Of a DNA stretch of 64,000 nucleotides, positions 9,897 to 22,084 are shown one piece after another; position 1 is the first letter of the stretch; each line of letters opens with the position of its first letter. The translations under genes and the position numbers were made by a program. The notes under the pieces are model-generated. The model was not told the origin of the DNA. It made no database searches and saw only the letters and a list, made by a program, of their open reading frames with translations. Source of the stretch: Megalonaias nervosa (Eukaryota > Mollusca > Bivalvia > Unionida > Unionidae); contig JAECUM010012847.1 of NCBI GenBank assembly GCA_016617855.1, forward strand, positions 37,066 to 101,065, read 5' to 3'.

Positions 9897-12800
9897 ATAC
9901 TACTTTCGGGCATGGTAGGCGTTACGTACCTTAAATGTGGTTACCTTTCCGTGAATATTTTTGACAGTGATTAGTTAAACAAATTTTTGTCAAGAAAACA
10001 CTTTATTCATTAAAATCTAAGGTTATTTCTCCCAAAAGTGCATTCTAAATTTTAAAATCCACCTATTTATTATAGCTCTTCAAGAAAAACTAGATACGAA
10101 CGGCCATTGAAAGTGTACGTCTTGATAAAAATGATATGCTTTAATAAAATAGTCAATCCATTAATACTTTATTCATTAGATTCTTTTAATTTTGGAAAAA
10201 AAAATGTAGCAACGAGTATTTTTGTATAAAATAAAAATAAAAAAAAAAATAAAAAAGGGCAGTTTAACTAGCGTTTCCTGACAAGATTCAGGTAAATTTC
10301 ATTGCAACTAAGGGAAAATGCCGAGGAGTCTAGAATAAAGGTTAGTTGCCACGAAAAATTTAAGCATGCGCAATATTTACTTCCTGTGAAATACTTTCAA
10401 GCGCTCCAATCGGGTTTGACATTTGGTCAAACGCTTTTTATTCCGTCCAAAAGTGAGCAAATGCTTATTGGATTTATTTGAAACTATCAACATCAGCTAT
10501 ATGCACAGACTTGCTTAGTTTTGAATGTTACGTACTTACAGTGTAGATATTTCACTTGCTGTGGACGTATTGGACCGGGGAGGGGGGCAACTGTTAAAGG
10601 TCTCTACAATTTCTTCCATTGGCTGAATACACCTAATCACATTAGAGTTTTACGTGCAATCCGTTGTCAGAAATTCTTGGACATCGGGAGAATGGTCTCT
10701 TAACCAAGAGGAAAAATCATGAACAAAATAGGAGAAATTGCAGTTGGTCAAGGAAAAGGTCAAAGCATTGAAATCTCTAGCAACCGGGGGAGAGGGGGGG
10801 AGACTATTGGTAATGCACAATTCAGTACAGGATGTTGGGGGGGGGGGTACTCTGGTTGTGGAGAAATGGCTAAAATTATGGTAACAGTGATGTCCCATTT
10901 CCTTCAGTTAAGTATCATGCAACATTTAGGAATGAGTGTGTGAAAGAATAATGTATAATAAAAATAATTCCATATTTTTGTGTCTCGACTTAAATGCATT
11001 ATACAGCAATACCGAGTCTGTAGTGAAATCGAAGTTTGACTGATACTTATGGATAATCCATTTAGTGGCAAGGAAAGTGGATTTTGTATTAAACTTGGAG
11101 AAATTGAATGTGATTTTCGGCACATACTGTTTGCAAAAAATATGGATTTTTGTCAGTCCTGATCAGCCTTGACAGTAGTTCTAAAACAAAACGTAGGAGG
11201 CCAGTACTTGCCATAAGCAGCATTTTGTGATGAAGTCAATGACTCGCTTTCTTGATATCCTTGTAATGGGTTCAAGGCAGAATGTACAAAATGTAAGACT
11301 TTGCTCTAATATTTCCCCATTATGTAGACCACCAGCCATGGTAAGTAGCCTCCTTGTATCTTGCTCTTTAAAGCACCCAGTGACTTTGATAAAGACTACA
11401 CTGTATATTGATAAAAACTAACTGACCCAGTGTTCAGATGTCACAAATAAACAATATAAATAACTATTTATCATACAGGAAAATGTTGCTAAATCACCAC
11501 AATATGGATATAACTAATTGTACAAAGAGTGACAACTCTTTCCCTATACATGACCTATTTTACACATGGTAGAATCCACTGTGGAAAAATCACATGGATA
11601 GATACATGTCATGTTCACCATTAGTAATGCATGTTGCACTATACTTAGTTAACATACATGAATAGTGACAATCATTCATTCATTGCATCCAACAGAACTG
11701 AACCAAATACCTTCTTCTAAAGTATACCACTGCTTATATATCTTACTTGATCAGTTTGTAATTTTGTTAAAATTTGTCCTCAGAATTTGAACCACACTCT
11801 TGCTTGCAGAAAGTGTCTTCTAACTCACTAGTGAAAACCGCAGTAGTTCTTATCCTTAGAAGGAAATTCAATATATATCCCATTTATTCATACATAAAAG
11901 GTTTATTTAAGATAAATAGCAAATGCCATTCGTTATCTGTAGATGAATAATAAGAATGAAGGACTGAAGATTAATGTTTAGAAACTACTTTCAATGAAAG
12001 AAGATGGAGAAAAGAAGCAATATGTAAACAAGCAAATAGGTCCTTTTATAGTGTGTAGTTTCAGGAAGTCATTTTATAGAATATATTTCAGGAATGTTTG
12101 AGAATTTTGTTAGCTTCTGTCAGTACAGGCGACAACTGTAACTTTCAATATAGAAAGTTTGTTAGCTATTGGGTTACAGGTATGCGTGTAATATGACTGT
12201 CAGTTAGGGGACCAGGCTGACTGGAAGAAGACAGTATCGCAGCCCCATCACATGGCATTGTAATGTTTGCCACATGCATTGTACAAAAGGCCTAATGTAT
12301 ACAAAAATGCAACACTCACTGCATCTTACTACTTCATGCAATGTGTTCATTACAATGCAATAACTCAGTACTATTTGAGTATTGTCATCTATTGCACATA
12401 GAATGCAATGTCAAATTTTCAGCAAAACAGATTGAACTTGAGCATTTAAATGATGTTTTTAGGTTTGTAATTTTTAGCTTTTCACTTGTTACACACATGC
12501 ACTCTTTTAAGCTTATTTGCATTACCAACAGCCTTAATACCCCATAAATGGTTTCATAATTTTGAGCATTGTCTCATATTAGCCATTTGACACACTACAT
12601 TAATATGGTCACATGATTTGTCATTTCAATCTGACCTTGGGTGGCAGGATTCCATGTATTCGATGTGGATAAGAGTTGTTATATACATTTATCAAAACCA
12701 ATGGAATTTTGTGATGCTCAAATGCTTAAGCATTTTTTATTGACAACATGATACAGTATATGTTAATATATGCATAGTTTCATTAATTATTGAGATTAAT

Positions 12801-12950
12801 TCATCACTGTCTTCCCCTATCAGTTTAAGTATGATGTATGACATTTGTGTAAACATTATAATGTCAAAACTGAAAAGGTGTTTGTATGCATCCAGTCAGA
12901 GTAACAAAAAAAAACAGAAACCTAAAAAATCAAGCCTGAGAAAAGTTGTA
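9897..12950. other. no gene recognised
   Basis: AT-rich sequence with short, unsupported open frames on both strands (for example 10521-10703 and 11227-11421). An 11 bp G run lies at 10837-10847. Nothing has the splice context or composition of a coding exon. The untranslated first exon and promoter of the downstream kinase gene may lie in this tract or nearer to 16 kb, but cannot be placed. Confidence 0.35.
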
Positions 12951-12968
12951 TGTAAAATCGAATGCAGT

Positions 12969-14712
12969 AACAAGAGGACAGAACTGGAAACTACTTAAAC
13001 TAATGTGCAGGACTGATTTGAACCCTAATTGGTTTTCTAGCTGAATACACCTCTCCCTCGATAACTCGCGCACAACTGGGTCCACAAACATAGACCGCAC
13101 TATAAGCGAGGGCGCAAGTTACCGAGGGACCTCCAAAAGTTGAAAAAATTCGCTTGGACATTGAGAAAACAGCGGGGGGGGGGGGTCAGGTTAGGGAACT
13201 GTGCCGTTTAATGACTAAATGCTCATTTTACAATCACGTCGATAATAATTTTTAATAACATGCTTTTTTCTAATGAAGTTGTTCGTTATTCTGTTTAAAT
13301 AACATTTATTTTCAAATGTCCAGCATGTGAAAGATCGTTTAAACTGGTTTCAACGACCATCACTTGTATGCGAAAACATCTGTGTATTACGTCACTGCTT
13401 TTGGTTTTCTGGATGAGTCTGGTTCACGGAGTGGTATTTAATAGGATCCTGCCAAATCGGGAGTAAACAGAGCGGGGAAGTAGACTAACTGTCGATACAC
13501 CACCAAACAAGATTCCTTTTCTTCAAAAACAAGCGAAATTTATTTCGTGAGACAATTGTCTACGTCGAATCTCAATTTTTGTATTGTTCAGTTAGTACAG
13601 TATTGATGTCATGATTTCATTGGAAGTAATAACAAAACTTTTTATCACCCTTGAGGATATCTCTAAGTGCCAGTTCAAGAATTCTCTGAAACTCGCTTGC
13701 CCACAATGGTCCGTATCTGTGAAACTAAGCTCTTTATTTTACGATGTATCCATTTCGCTTGGTTGCCTTGCTGTCTTTGATCACAGTTACCAATGAGTCG
13801 GTTAATTTAAGGTAGGTTATGTTACATGTACAATAACATTTATAACAGTGATTGATCAAATAAAGTGAGTTCACCCGACATACGACCAGGGCCGCTAGAT
13901 TTTAAGTTTGTAGGATTTTCGTGACTTTTAACTTTTCTTTTATTCCAGCTCCTTTATTTGATTCAAAAGACATAAATTAACATGATAATACAGAGGAGGC
14001 CAGCTTTTAATTCAGTGCAACAATACAACAAATACTTCCGCAAATCAGTTATCAAAACACTGTCGGCACCTATTTAGGTTCTCAGAAAAACGCTCGCGGA
14101 CATAGCTATTACAGTAGATTGACACATTTTACATTTAATTACAAGAGGACACATTGCATTTTATAATGATTACACTTAAAAGGAACTAAAAGATAGAACT
14201 AGAACATAAATTTCAATTGACAAAAAAATTATTTAATTTGTATTTATTTATTAAAGTACTGCCTCCACTTGGCGTAAGTGACATTTTCATTGATCAAAAT
14301 TTCCTTACATATCGTTAATTGCGGTGTACTACCGTTTGGAAAGAAAATGTAAAAAATATTGTATCACTTATTTTTAAATTTGATATTTCATAATGTTGAT
14401 TAAAATTTCAGGTCCTATCTAACCGTTTTCGACGATAAAATGAGCGATATATCAAAGTTTCCGTTACTAATTTTGATCGCGATTTTCTTCAAGTTCAATA
14501 AACAGGGATCAATTTTTTGGATATTTTCTGGTTTAAATAATGGGATCCACGCCTGACCCCACGTTATAAGCGGGTTCACGAGTTATCAGGGCGCGAGTTA
14601 TCGAGGGAATGGTGTAGTTAGTTTGTGGAACAAATTTCCAAAGGAGTTAGTGAACTGCACAGACATCAGTCAACTAAAGTACACCATGGTTCATTTAAAA
14701 AGCTACTAAGAT
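12969..14712 (+). pseudogene. LINE 3' ORF end, split by a pogo-type insertion
   Basis: Before the transposon, 12972-13046 encodes TRGQNWKLLKLMCRTDLNP followed by NWFSS and a TGA. After it, 14617-14705 continues SLWNKFPKELVNCTDIS. Together these match the typical C-terminus of Jockey/CR1-type LINE reverse transcriptase proteins, which ends TRGH...FSxRVVxxWNxLP. The frame is continuous across the joined TA target site, apart from TGA where the family has Arg (a CpG-decay change). This is a short, dead fragment. Confidence 0.6.
13048..14614. mobile_element. pogo/Tigger-type non-autonomous DNA transposon, copy 1 (full length)
   Basis: The left terminus CACCTCTCCCTCGATAACTC is answered by GAGTTATCGAGGGAATGGTG at the right end, each flanked by the dinucleotide TA (13046-47 and 14615-16). 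TA duplication and a CCCTCGnTAAC-type terminus fit the Tc1/mariner group, pogo branch. Near both ends a second CCGCACTATAAGCGAGGGCGC-like or ACGTTATAAGCGGG block is present. The interior has no transposase frame. Two truncated relatives lie at 43385-43683 and 47600-48768 in inverse orientation. Confidence 0.8.
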
Positions 14713-15612
14713 ATAAGATAAATTTACAATTAAATGTTTTAACCTTGCCCAAAGTAAAAGTGTAGAAATCTGGCCTTCAGACTTGTTATCTCAGTATAAA
14801 TCATTTAATTCTGAGATTGTTCCAAATTTTCAAAGTTGTAGCTATTCAAATAAAGACCAGAATTTAAGTACACTGTATCACATGGACACATTGTCTTTAT
14901 TAAGGTATTCCACGCTGGACTGAATATTGTCAATTAGGTCACTAATTAAAGTAAGGTGACTTATTAAAGTCATGTTTAATATAGGTAAATATTCAATATT
15001 TGCATTTGTTTCTGCACTTAATTCATTTCTGTCAGGAACAGAAAGGTTAATAATGAATGTCATTTTATTGTTGTTTAGGCATTGTGAAGCAGTGCCCTAC
15101 TTCTGAGCTCAGTAACATCAGCATCATTTACGATACAACAAGCTGGCTGATATTTCCAAAAGGGGAAAGAAAGAGATCTATAATAACTTTAAAAAAGATA
15201 TAGACTGTCTACTTGTTTAAAACATAATGCAGAAAAAAAAACATAAATTTTTTGACCCAATATTTTCAGACCGAATATTACCAAAGTTTGTATCTGGATT
15301 TTGACTTTTTGGCCTTATATCTAATCTCTGTGAAGTTGTAGTATAACCAGGGCTAGTGCAAGCTGTGTGGGAGTGGTTTGCTTTTACAGGGAGATTTTTC
15401 CAGAGGGGCACCAAACTGTAGAAGAAAAGGGGCACAAAAATAAGGGAGCTTAAAGGAAACAAAGCCTTTGTTTTTTTCTTGATATGAAAAACTTTTCATT
15501 TGATCATAACTTATATCAGCTTCTTATGGGCTTATCAACAGATATTTTAATGATTGAGAGGGGGGGGTGAAAAATGTATTTCACACAGTACACTGTATTG
15601 CCTTGAGCCAGT
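14713..15612. other. no gene recognised
   Basis: AT-rich intergenic sequence. Short frames at 14878-15063 and 15217-15462 (both minus) have no recognisable features. Confidence 0.35.
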
Positions 15613-16018
15613 CCAGAGCATCTTTGCTTGCCAAGGTTCTGATATGTTAACCTATCTACACTTTGGCAGATTGATGGATATTTCATTGCTTTGTCTTAGC
15701 AACATCTGTTGGATGTAATGAGTTGCCTCCCGTAGTATATAATGTCAACTAACCAATAACGTGTAACAGAGGTGCGTTGTACATAGGCCTAAAATGGTGG
15801 AGGCAATTGACCACAGAAGGATACTTCGTAAATTAACATCAAAGTTATGACTACATACCAGAGAGAAGCCATCACAGGTATATTTGAGGGAAAGGATGTA
15901 TTTGTACAAACAGAGATCAGCATGGGAAACTTGCTTATTTATGAGTCCATTCCAGTTGTGTTCTGCTGTTGTCTTGGTATAACGTATCAGAACCTTGGCT
16001 AGCGAAGATGTTCCCTGA
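15613..16018. mobile_element. MITE with ~37 bp terminal inverted repeats
   Basis: CATCTTTGCTTGCCAAGG followed by TTCTGATATGTTAACC (15620-15655) pairs with GGTATAACGTATCAGAA and CCTTGGCTAGCGAAGATG (15976-16010). The arms match except for about four positions, several of them CpG/TpG differences, indicating age. The ~330 bp interior is non-coding. Confidence 0.65.
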
Positions 16019-16084
16019 GTATAACTAAAGGAAATACCAAGGAAGGACTGTATAGTATGGATTTTAGTGTTTTATGGCACAGTA

Positions 16085-16245
16085 AAAAAGTAATTTATTT
16101 AGTGTTGGGGCAATTGGAGTAAAGCACTTTATCAAAGGACACACCCTGGTATCCAACCCAGGCTAATGCATTAGTTGGTTTTGTACCTGCAACCTTTCTG
16201 TCATCAGTTTGGCATTCTAACCACTGCACCATTGCAGCTCCTGAA
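16085..16245 (-). repeat. tRNA-derived SINE, reverse orientation
   Basis: The reverse complement starts GGAGCTGCAATGGTGCAGTG, with a box A-like TGGTGCAGTGG, then a box B-like GGTTGCAGGTAC. A body follows containing GTGTCCTTTGATAAAG and ACTTTACTCCAATTGC, a phrase shared by widespread fish and invertebrate SINE families. It ends 58 bp upstream of the NEK first coding exon. Confidence 0.65.
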
Positions 16246-16302
16246 AAGAATGTAGTTGTACAAAGATTCATGGCCTTTCAACCTTGCTGTTTTATTTTCC
16301 AG

Positions 16303-19300
16303 ATTTATATGAACAATGGAGAGTATGGACACAGACCCTGGGGCAGCATCAGAAGGAAGTGCCAACATATATGGATGTTTGGGAAATATCGAAATAGATA
16401 AGAAGATTGGGAAAGGACAATTTTCTGAGGTGTACAGAGTCAAGAGTAAAATCAATGGAAGTATTTTGGCATTGAAAAAGGTTCAGGTAAGTCATGTATT
16501 GATACCCTGTAGTGAAAGTCATTTCTTCCAGGACCTCTAAATTCTGGATTTGTTTTTAAGTTTTGAAATCGTTTCTACAGTTTTCAATAGATACAGAACT
16601 CAGTTTTCATGGAATTTTGGCTCATGACTTATCTTATAAAAATCCTGCTGAGAAGTGGGAATATATGTTACGTTGTATACTTTTTATCTAGTTTGACTAT
16701 TTTATAATAGTGCCAAAATGTTCTATAAGTGAGTAATTTGTCACTTGTCAGGTTCTGTTGATTAGTTGCTTTTTTGGGTTGTGTTAGTGTTGCATTATTG
16801 CAAATGTTTGGTAGGAGTTACCTGGTTTGAACAATATATAAACTGCATTTTTTCTTAATAACTGGTGACTGAATTAATAATGTGTCTTTCTATCAGACAT
16901 TCAGAATTTTTGAGCCCTGTGTAAGATGTTCATAATAATACTTTAAACAACAGTAAAAATGCTTTTAAAAGGGAGCGACAATAATTCTCAAATAATGTTT
17001 TAAAATTGATATAAATTGTGTCGTGACAAAGAAAAGAAATTGTAGAAAAATATAAAGATTATTTAGAGCAGTGGGTTTATGACAGTAAAAAGGAACATGA
17101 ATGCTAACATCATAGGAGTCATGTTGTTTCATTTGATCTTCTTAATACATTCTCAACCCTTCAGGCTACAGTATTCTCAATACTTTGATTATCAAAGTGC
17201 TCAAGGAGAATTTTTTCAGAGTAAAAAATGTAAAAAAGTAAAAAAAGACCATCAATAGTAATATCTCAGGAGTTCTTTCATTTGATGTTTTGTCAATTAA
17301 TATATTCTTAACCCTCAATCCACAGAATGCTCTATATTTTGCTTATCAATGTGTGCAAAGATATTTTTTTTCGACACATGCTTTTGACAAGTGACTTTAA
17401 AAATATTACTCATCCAGACTCAAAATCCACTTCCCCCAAAAAGGGCCAAATATTTTACTGTTATATTGATACCATGTGGAAACTGCTATATATGTTCTTT
17501 TAAAAATATAGCAATGCTTTTAAATTTATTAATTTACTGTGTGTGGCCCTGTCTGCTAAAACTTTGTATTGACTTGATTTCATTGAAAGTAATGTTTTAC
17601 AGTACTGTGTAAACCAGTACTCAGTAACCAGATAATTTATGCAGTATGGTATTTTCAGACAACACCTTCATTCAAATTTTGATTCAATTTCACTTAAAGC
17701 AATGTTTCCTTCCAGTTCCTGACATCAGCTAGTGACCATTTGTACTGTTAATATTCTTCTTATTGATTGCATCAACAAAGTTGATGATCATGTGCATTTA
17801 AGGTATGTCTTTGAACAGTTTTTCTTCATGCAGATGATGTTGTTTGTCAGACTGAATACTCATTCACACTCTGCTGTTGTAGAAGGTCTCACCTCACAGC
17901 TGATGTAATTTTCAACAATTTTACAGTTTCTGCATGTTGAGATTTGGAATTTTTAATAATTGGAACATTCACCTCTTTTGTAATGACTGTCTAAATTCAC
18001 CTTTGTCTTTAGGTCAGTGTACAGTCTGTGTATGTCATTATTATCTTTAGGGAAGGGGATTCAGGGGCCTTTGGGGAAGTTTTGTTTTCTTAATGCTGTT
18101 GCACAGTCAAAGCTGAAAACAAATGAAGTCAGAGCAGCATTGATCTTTTTTATATCACTAAAAAAATATATTCAAGTTTCGTAATTTGTTCTTGTCATAG
18201 TACAGTGGATGTGTGAATATTACAGGAAACACTCCATATATCGATACAATCATTGGCTGTCACCTCTGAACTAAATGGATTAAAATACAATGTAATTGTC
18301 TGTGTTTCTTTGAAAGGATATTGAATTAAATGCTTTTATAAATCACTAATTTCCTAGCTTAGTAGATTGTCAGACTGTCACTTAGGTACTGCTTTAACCA
18401 GTGATGCAGTATCGAGTAATTATGAGCAAGGGACAGTTCATTATTATTCCTGAAGGAGAAGTAAGCACAAATTATAAGTAACCAATTAAGTATCAAGAAT
18501 AGAAATAGTAATGTTCTCCATTCAAGGATCATCTGCTTCTCATTTTATGCAAAGGTGATACCTTTCAATTAAGGAGATGATCTTGACAAGGTTGAGGAAC
18601 CTACAAATGGAGACAAAACAGGTGACTGAGAATGAATAATGTCTTTCAAGAAATTAATAATGAAATATCACATTTTGTTGGTACATGCAAGATTTCTTGC
18701 AAGCAAATTAAATAACACTTGGGTATAAGCAAGAACTCCAGAATGAAATGTCATATTTTGTTGGTGCACACAAGGTTTCTTGCAAGCAAATTAGATAACA
18801 CTTAGGTATAAGCCTGGCGGACAACTCACATAAAATACAGGAGTGTGATCCAGATTTAGAGGGGACACAACTATCAGGCTTTCAGATTGTTTAGCTCTGT
18901 ATGATAAGATGTCATGACATTAAAAATAGTTACCATTATATGACAGAAGTAAATTATCACTGCTAGAGTAGGGATCTAGTTCTATAGCATTACAATATAA
19001 TGGAATATACTTAAAGTTAAAAGATATCATTCTTGACTTTTACCAGTTATTCATTATGTGTCCCTGTTTAGTGCCAGAAGCCAGGTGATCATTATGCAGT
19101 TTCATGATTTGATCAGTTAATAATTGTAGGAATGTTTTGTATTTTTTAGATTTTTGAAATGATGGATGCAAAGGCAAGACAAGATTGTATCAAGGAAATT
19201 GATCTCTTAAAGGTATTGATAATGTACAAGATACCTTTTTTAAAAAAAATATGATATCAGTTCAGGCTGCATTGTAAGTTCTGCCTTCAAAATGCTCCAT

Positions 19301-22014
19301 AAGGTAGAGCATATCATGTTAATATTGTCTGTCCATGTGATGCCCCATCAAAATGTCTGTCTGCCAGTTACCTGTTTTGTTTCAACACAATAACTAGAGT
19401 TGTCCATAACGTACTTTGTGGATGGCTTACACTTGAAGTAAAGAGAACCCTATCAATTTTAGTGTCAAAAGGTCAGTGATCAAGGTCACTACAGCTGAAA
19501 GATGAAAAAGGTTTCTACACAATAACTTCAGGTACCAAACTTTGTGGACTATCTTGCAGTTGGAGTATGGAGAAGCCTATCAGTTTGGGATCAATGGTCA
19601 AGGTCACTGGGGCAGAAAGAAATACAAATGGTTTTTATACAATAACATTAGTTTCACATCATAGACCTGGATCAGCAGTGAATGGCTAGCACTTGGGTAA
19701 GGAAGAAGCATGTTCACTTTGGGATCAAAATGTCAAAGGTCAAGGCCATTGTGAGTGAAATAAGGAAACTAGGTTCTGTTCAATAATATTAGTTTTACAT
19801 GACAAACCTGGACCAAATTCTGTGGAGGGTATGTCGTTGGGAAAAGGAAAAGGCCTGTTGGTTTTGGAGTCAATTAAGGGCAAAGGTCACATCATTGTGA
19901 CCAAAAGAAGAATAATGGTGTCTGTACATAATATCATTTGTTGACTACATACCATAACCAAATGTTCATGGATGGCTTGGTACAGATAAGGCCTATTAAT
20001 TATAGGATCAAATCATCCACAGTCAAGGTCATTTTGTATCAAAGAAAAATTTGTTTTGTGGAATAGTGTTCTAGGGTATGTTACTTGAATCTGATCTAAA
20101 GGTCAGAGGTCATTGCTGTGGTAAGTGTAATCAAAATACAGTTTTACTAAATACAGGGTTGGTAAATAATGTGCTGTTCACAGTACTGGGGGGTGGGAGG
20201 ATTTTTGTTTTTGCTTTTCTAAAGTCAAACATTTATCAAAGAGGATTAGTATTTTCAGATACTCAGTGCCATCACTTAAAGTAAATTACTGCAGTAATTA
20301 CTGGGGTTTGTTTTCTTTTTGTTCATCTTATTTCGTTTTGAAACTGCTGTATGCTGTCAAATTACTTTATTAAATTGTTGCTATTGAGTTAATGAATTTT
20401 GTCATAAAGATTTGGTCCCTTAGTTATAAGCAATTCTTACCACGAGGTAGGGAATTCTTGTTTTAAAAAAATACTTGGGCTTGCCTGGAATTGGTAGCCT
20501 TGAAATTATTATAATTCAATGTTTGTTTTTATAAAAGCTGTTGAATATTGAACTTTTGAGTCATGGTTCAAGTGTTATAAGCAGTTTTGTATTATAAGCT
20601 TGAAGAAAAGCTTTCTCCCAAGGGCCATTTTACAAAGACAAAATAAATGATGTTCAATAGCCAGTGAGATATGAAGAAATTCCTTTGATGTAATAGGGAT
20701 GGAATTGAGTCTTCATACCACCTTAACAGCAACTATGTGTAATAAAATATTATTCAGAATGTATCAAATTTATTTTTAGCAACTGAATCATCCCAATATT
20801 ATCAAGTACTTGGATTCCTTCATTGAGGACAATGAACTGAACATTGTACTGGAACTGGCAGATGCAGGGGATCTTTCACGCATGATCAAGGTGAGAACAT
20901 ACTGGAAATTAATCCATAATCAGTTTTATTTGATCTGATGTTCTACTGTATTACAATATAGGAGAGGCATTGGTTTGTCAACAGAGGACATAGTTTAAAT
21001 ACAATATATAATCAAAAATTAACTCCTGCTTAATGAAAAAGTGTATTACAGGACTGCATACTAATACAGATAATAACATATATATGGTAAGAGTATTTTC
21101 TTGTAAGTGCAACATTTGCATGAATGATATATATATCTGCACGTGCATAAGCAGTGCAAATTTGACATTGCGTACATGTGCAGTGAGGTGTCATATAGAC
21201 AACACATCTTTCTGATCCTGCATTTGTCTAAAGAGCTTTACTGACTTGATTTAATTTATATGCTGCTGATGCTTCTCTTTGTTTCCATGATAAAAGAACT
21301 TCCAATTGATAGTGCCATTCCTGCATTTTCTTCATTTGGCATACCTGTTTTGGCTCTGACACCTGGCCAAAGGTCAGATGAGCTTATGGTATGGACTTTT
21401 ATCCATCATCTGTCCATCTATCATCACTTGCATTTGAATGCTCTAGAGGGTTCATTTTTTTATCAGATTTGGTATGTAAGCTTATTGAATTTAGTCATGA
21501 GCTATATCCTTGTATTCTGATGAGGTAAGCTTGCATCTGATTGGCTCTATGAGGCGAGCTTGCATCTAATTGGCCGAGCTTATTAACAGTCTTGAAGCCA
21601 CATTTTTGGTCTGATTTTGGAGAGATTTGATATGTACACTTATATTAATAGACCTCAGATTTGTTTCATTATGAGTAACATCCACACATTAATAAGGTTG
21701 ATTTTACGTCTCTTCGCCTGAACTTGTGAACAATCTAGAGGCCATATTTCTAATCAGATTTGCTATACAAAATTACATCATCAAGATCTCAGATGGGTTC
21801 TGTTATGAGTGATATCCACACTTATTCGTGAGGTGATCTTACTTCTGATTGGATGAGCTTTTTTATGCACAAACAGATCAGTAGCTATAACCCCACTCAT
21901 ATTATATAAACAGGATATGAAAAGCTCTTCATCCATTTCAAGACAAGCTTGATGCTATGTTTGTGCACAACAGTTTTTAGGATATTATATGGTGCCTAAT
22001 TTACAGATCTATTG

Positions 22015-22084
<70 letters not shown>

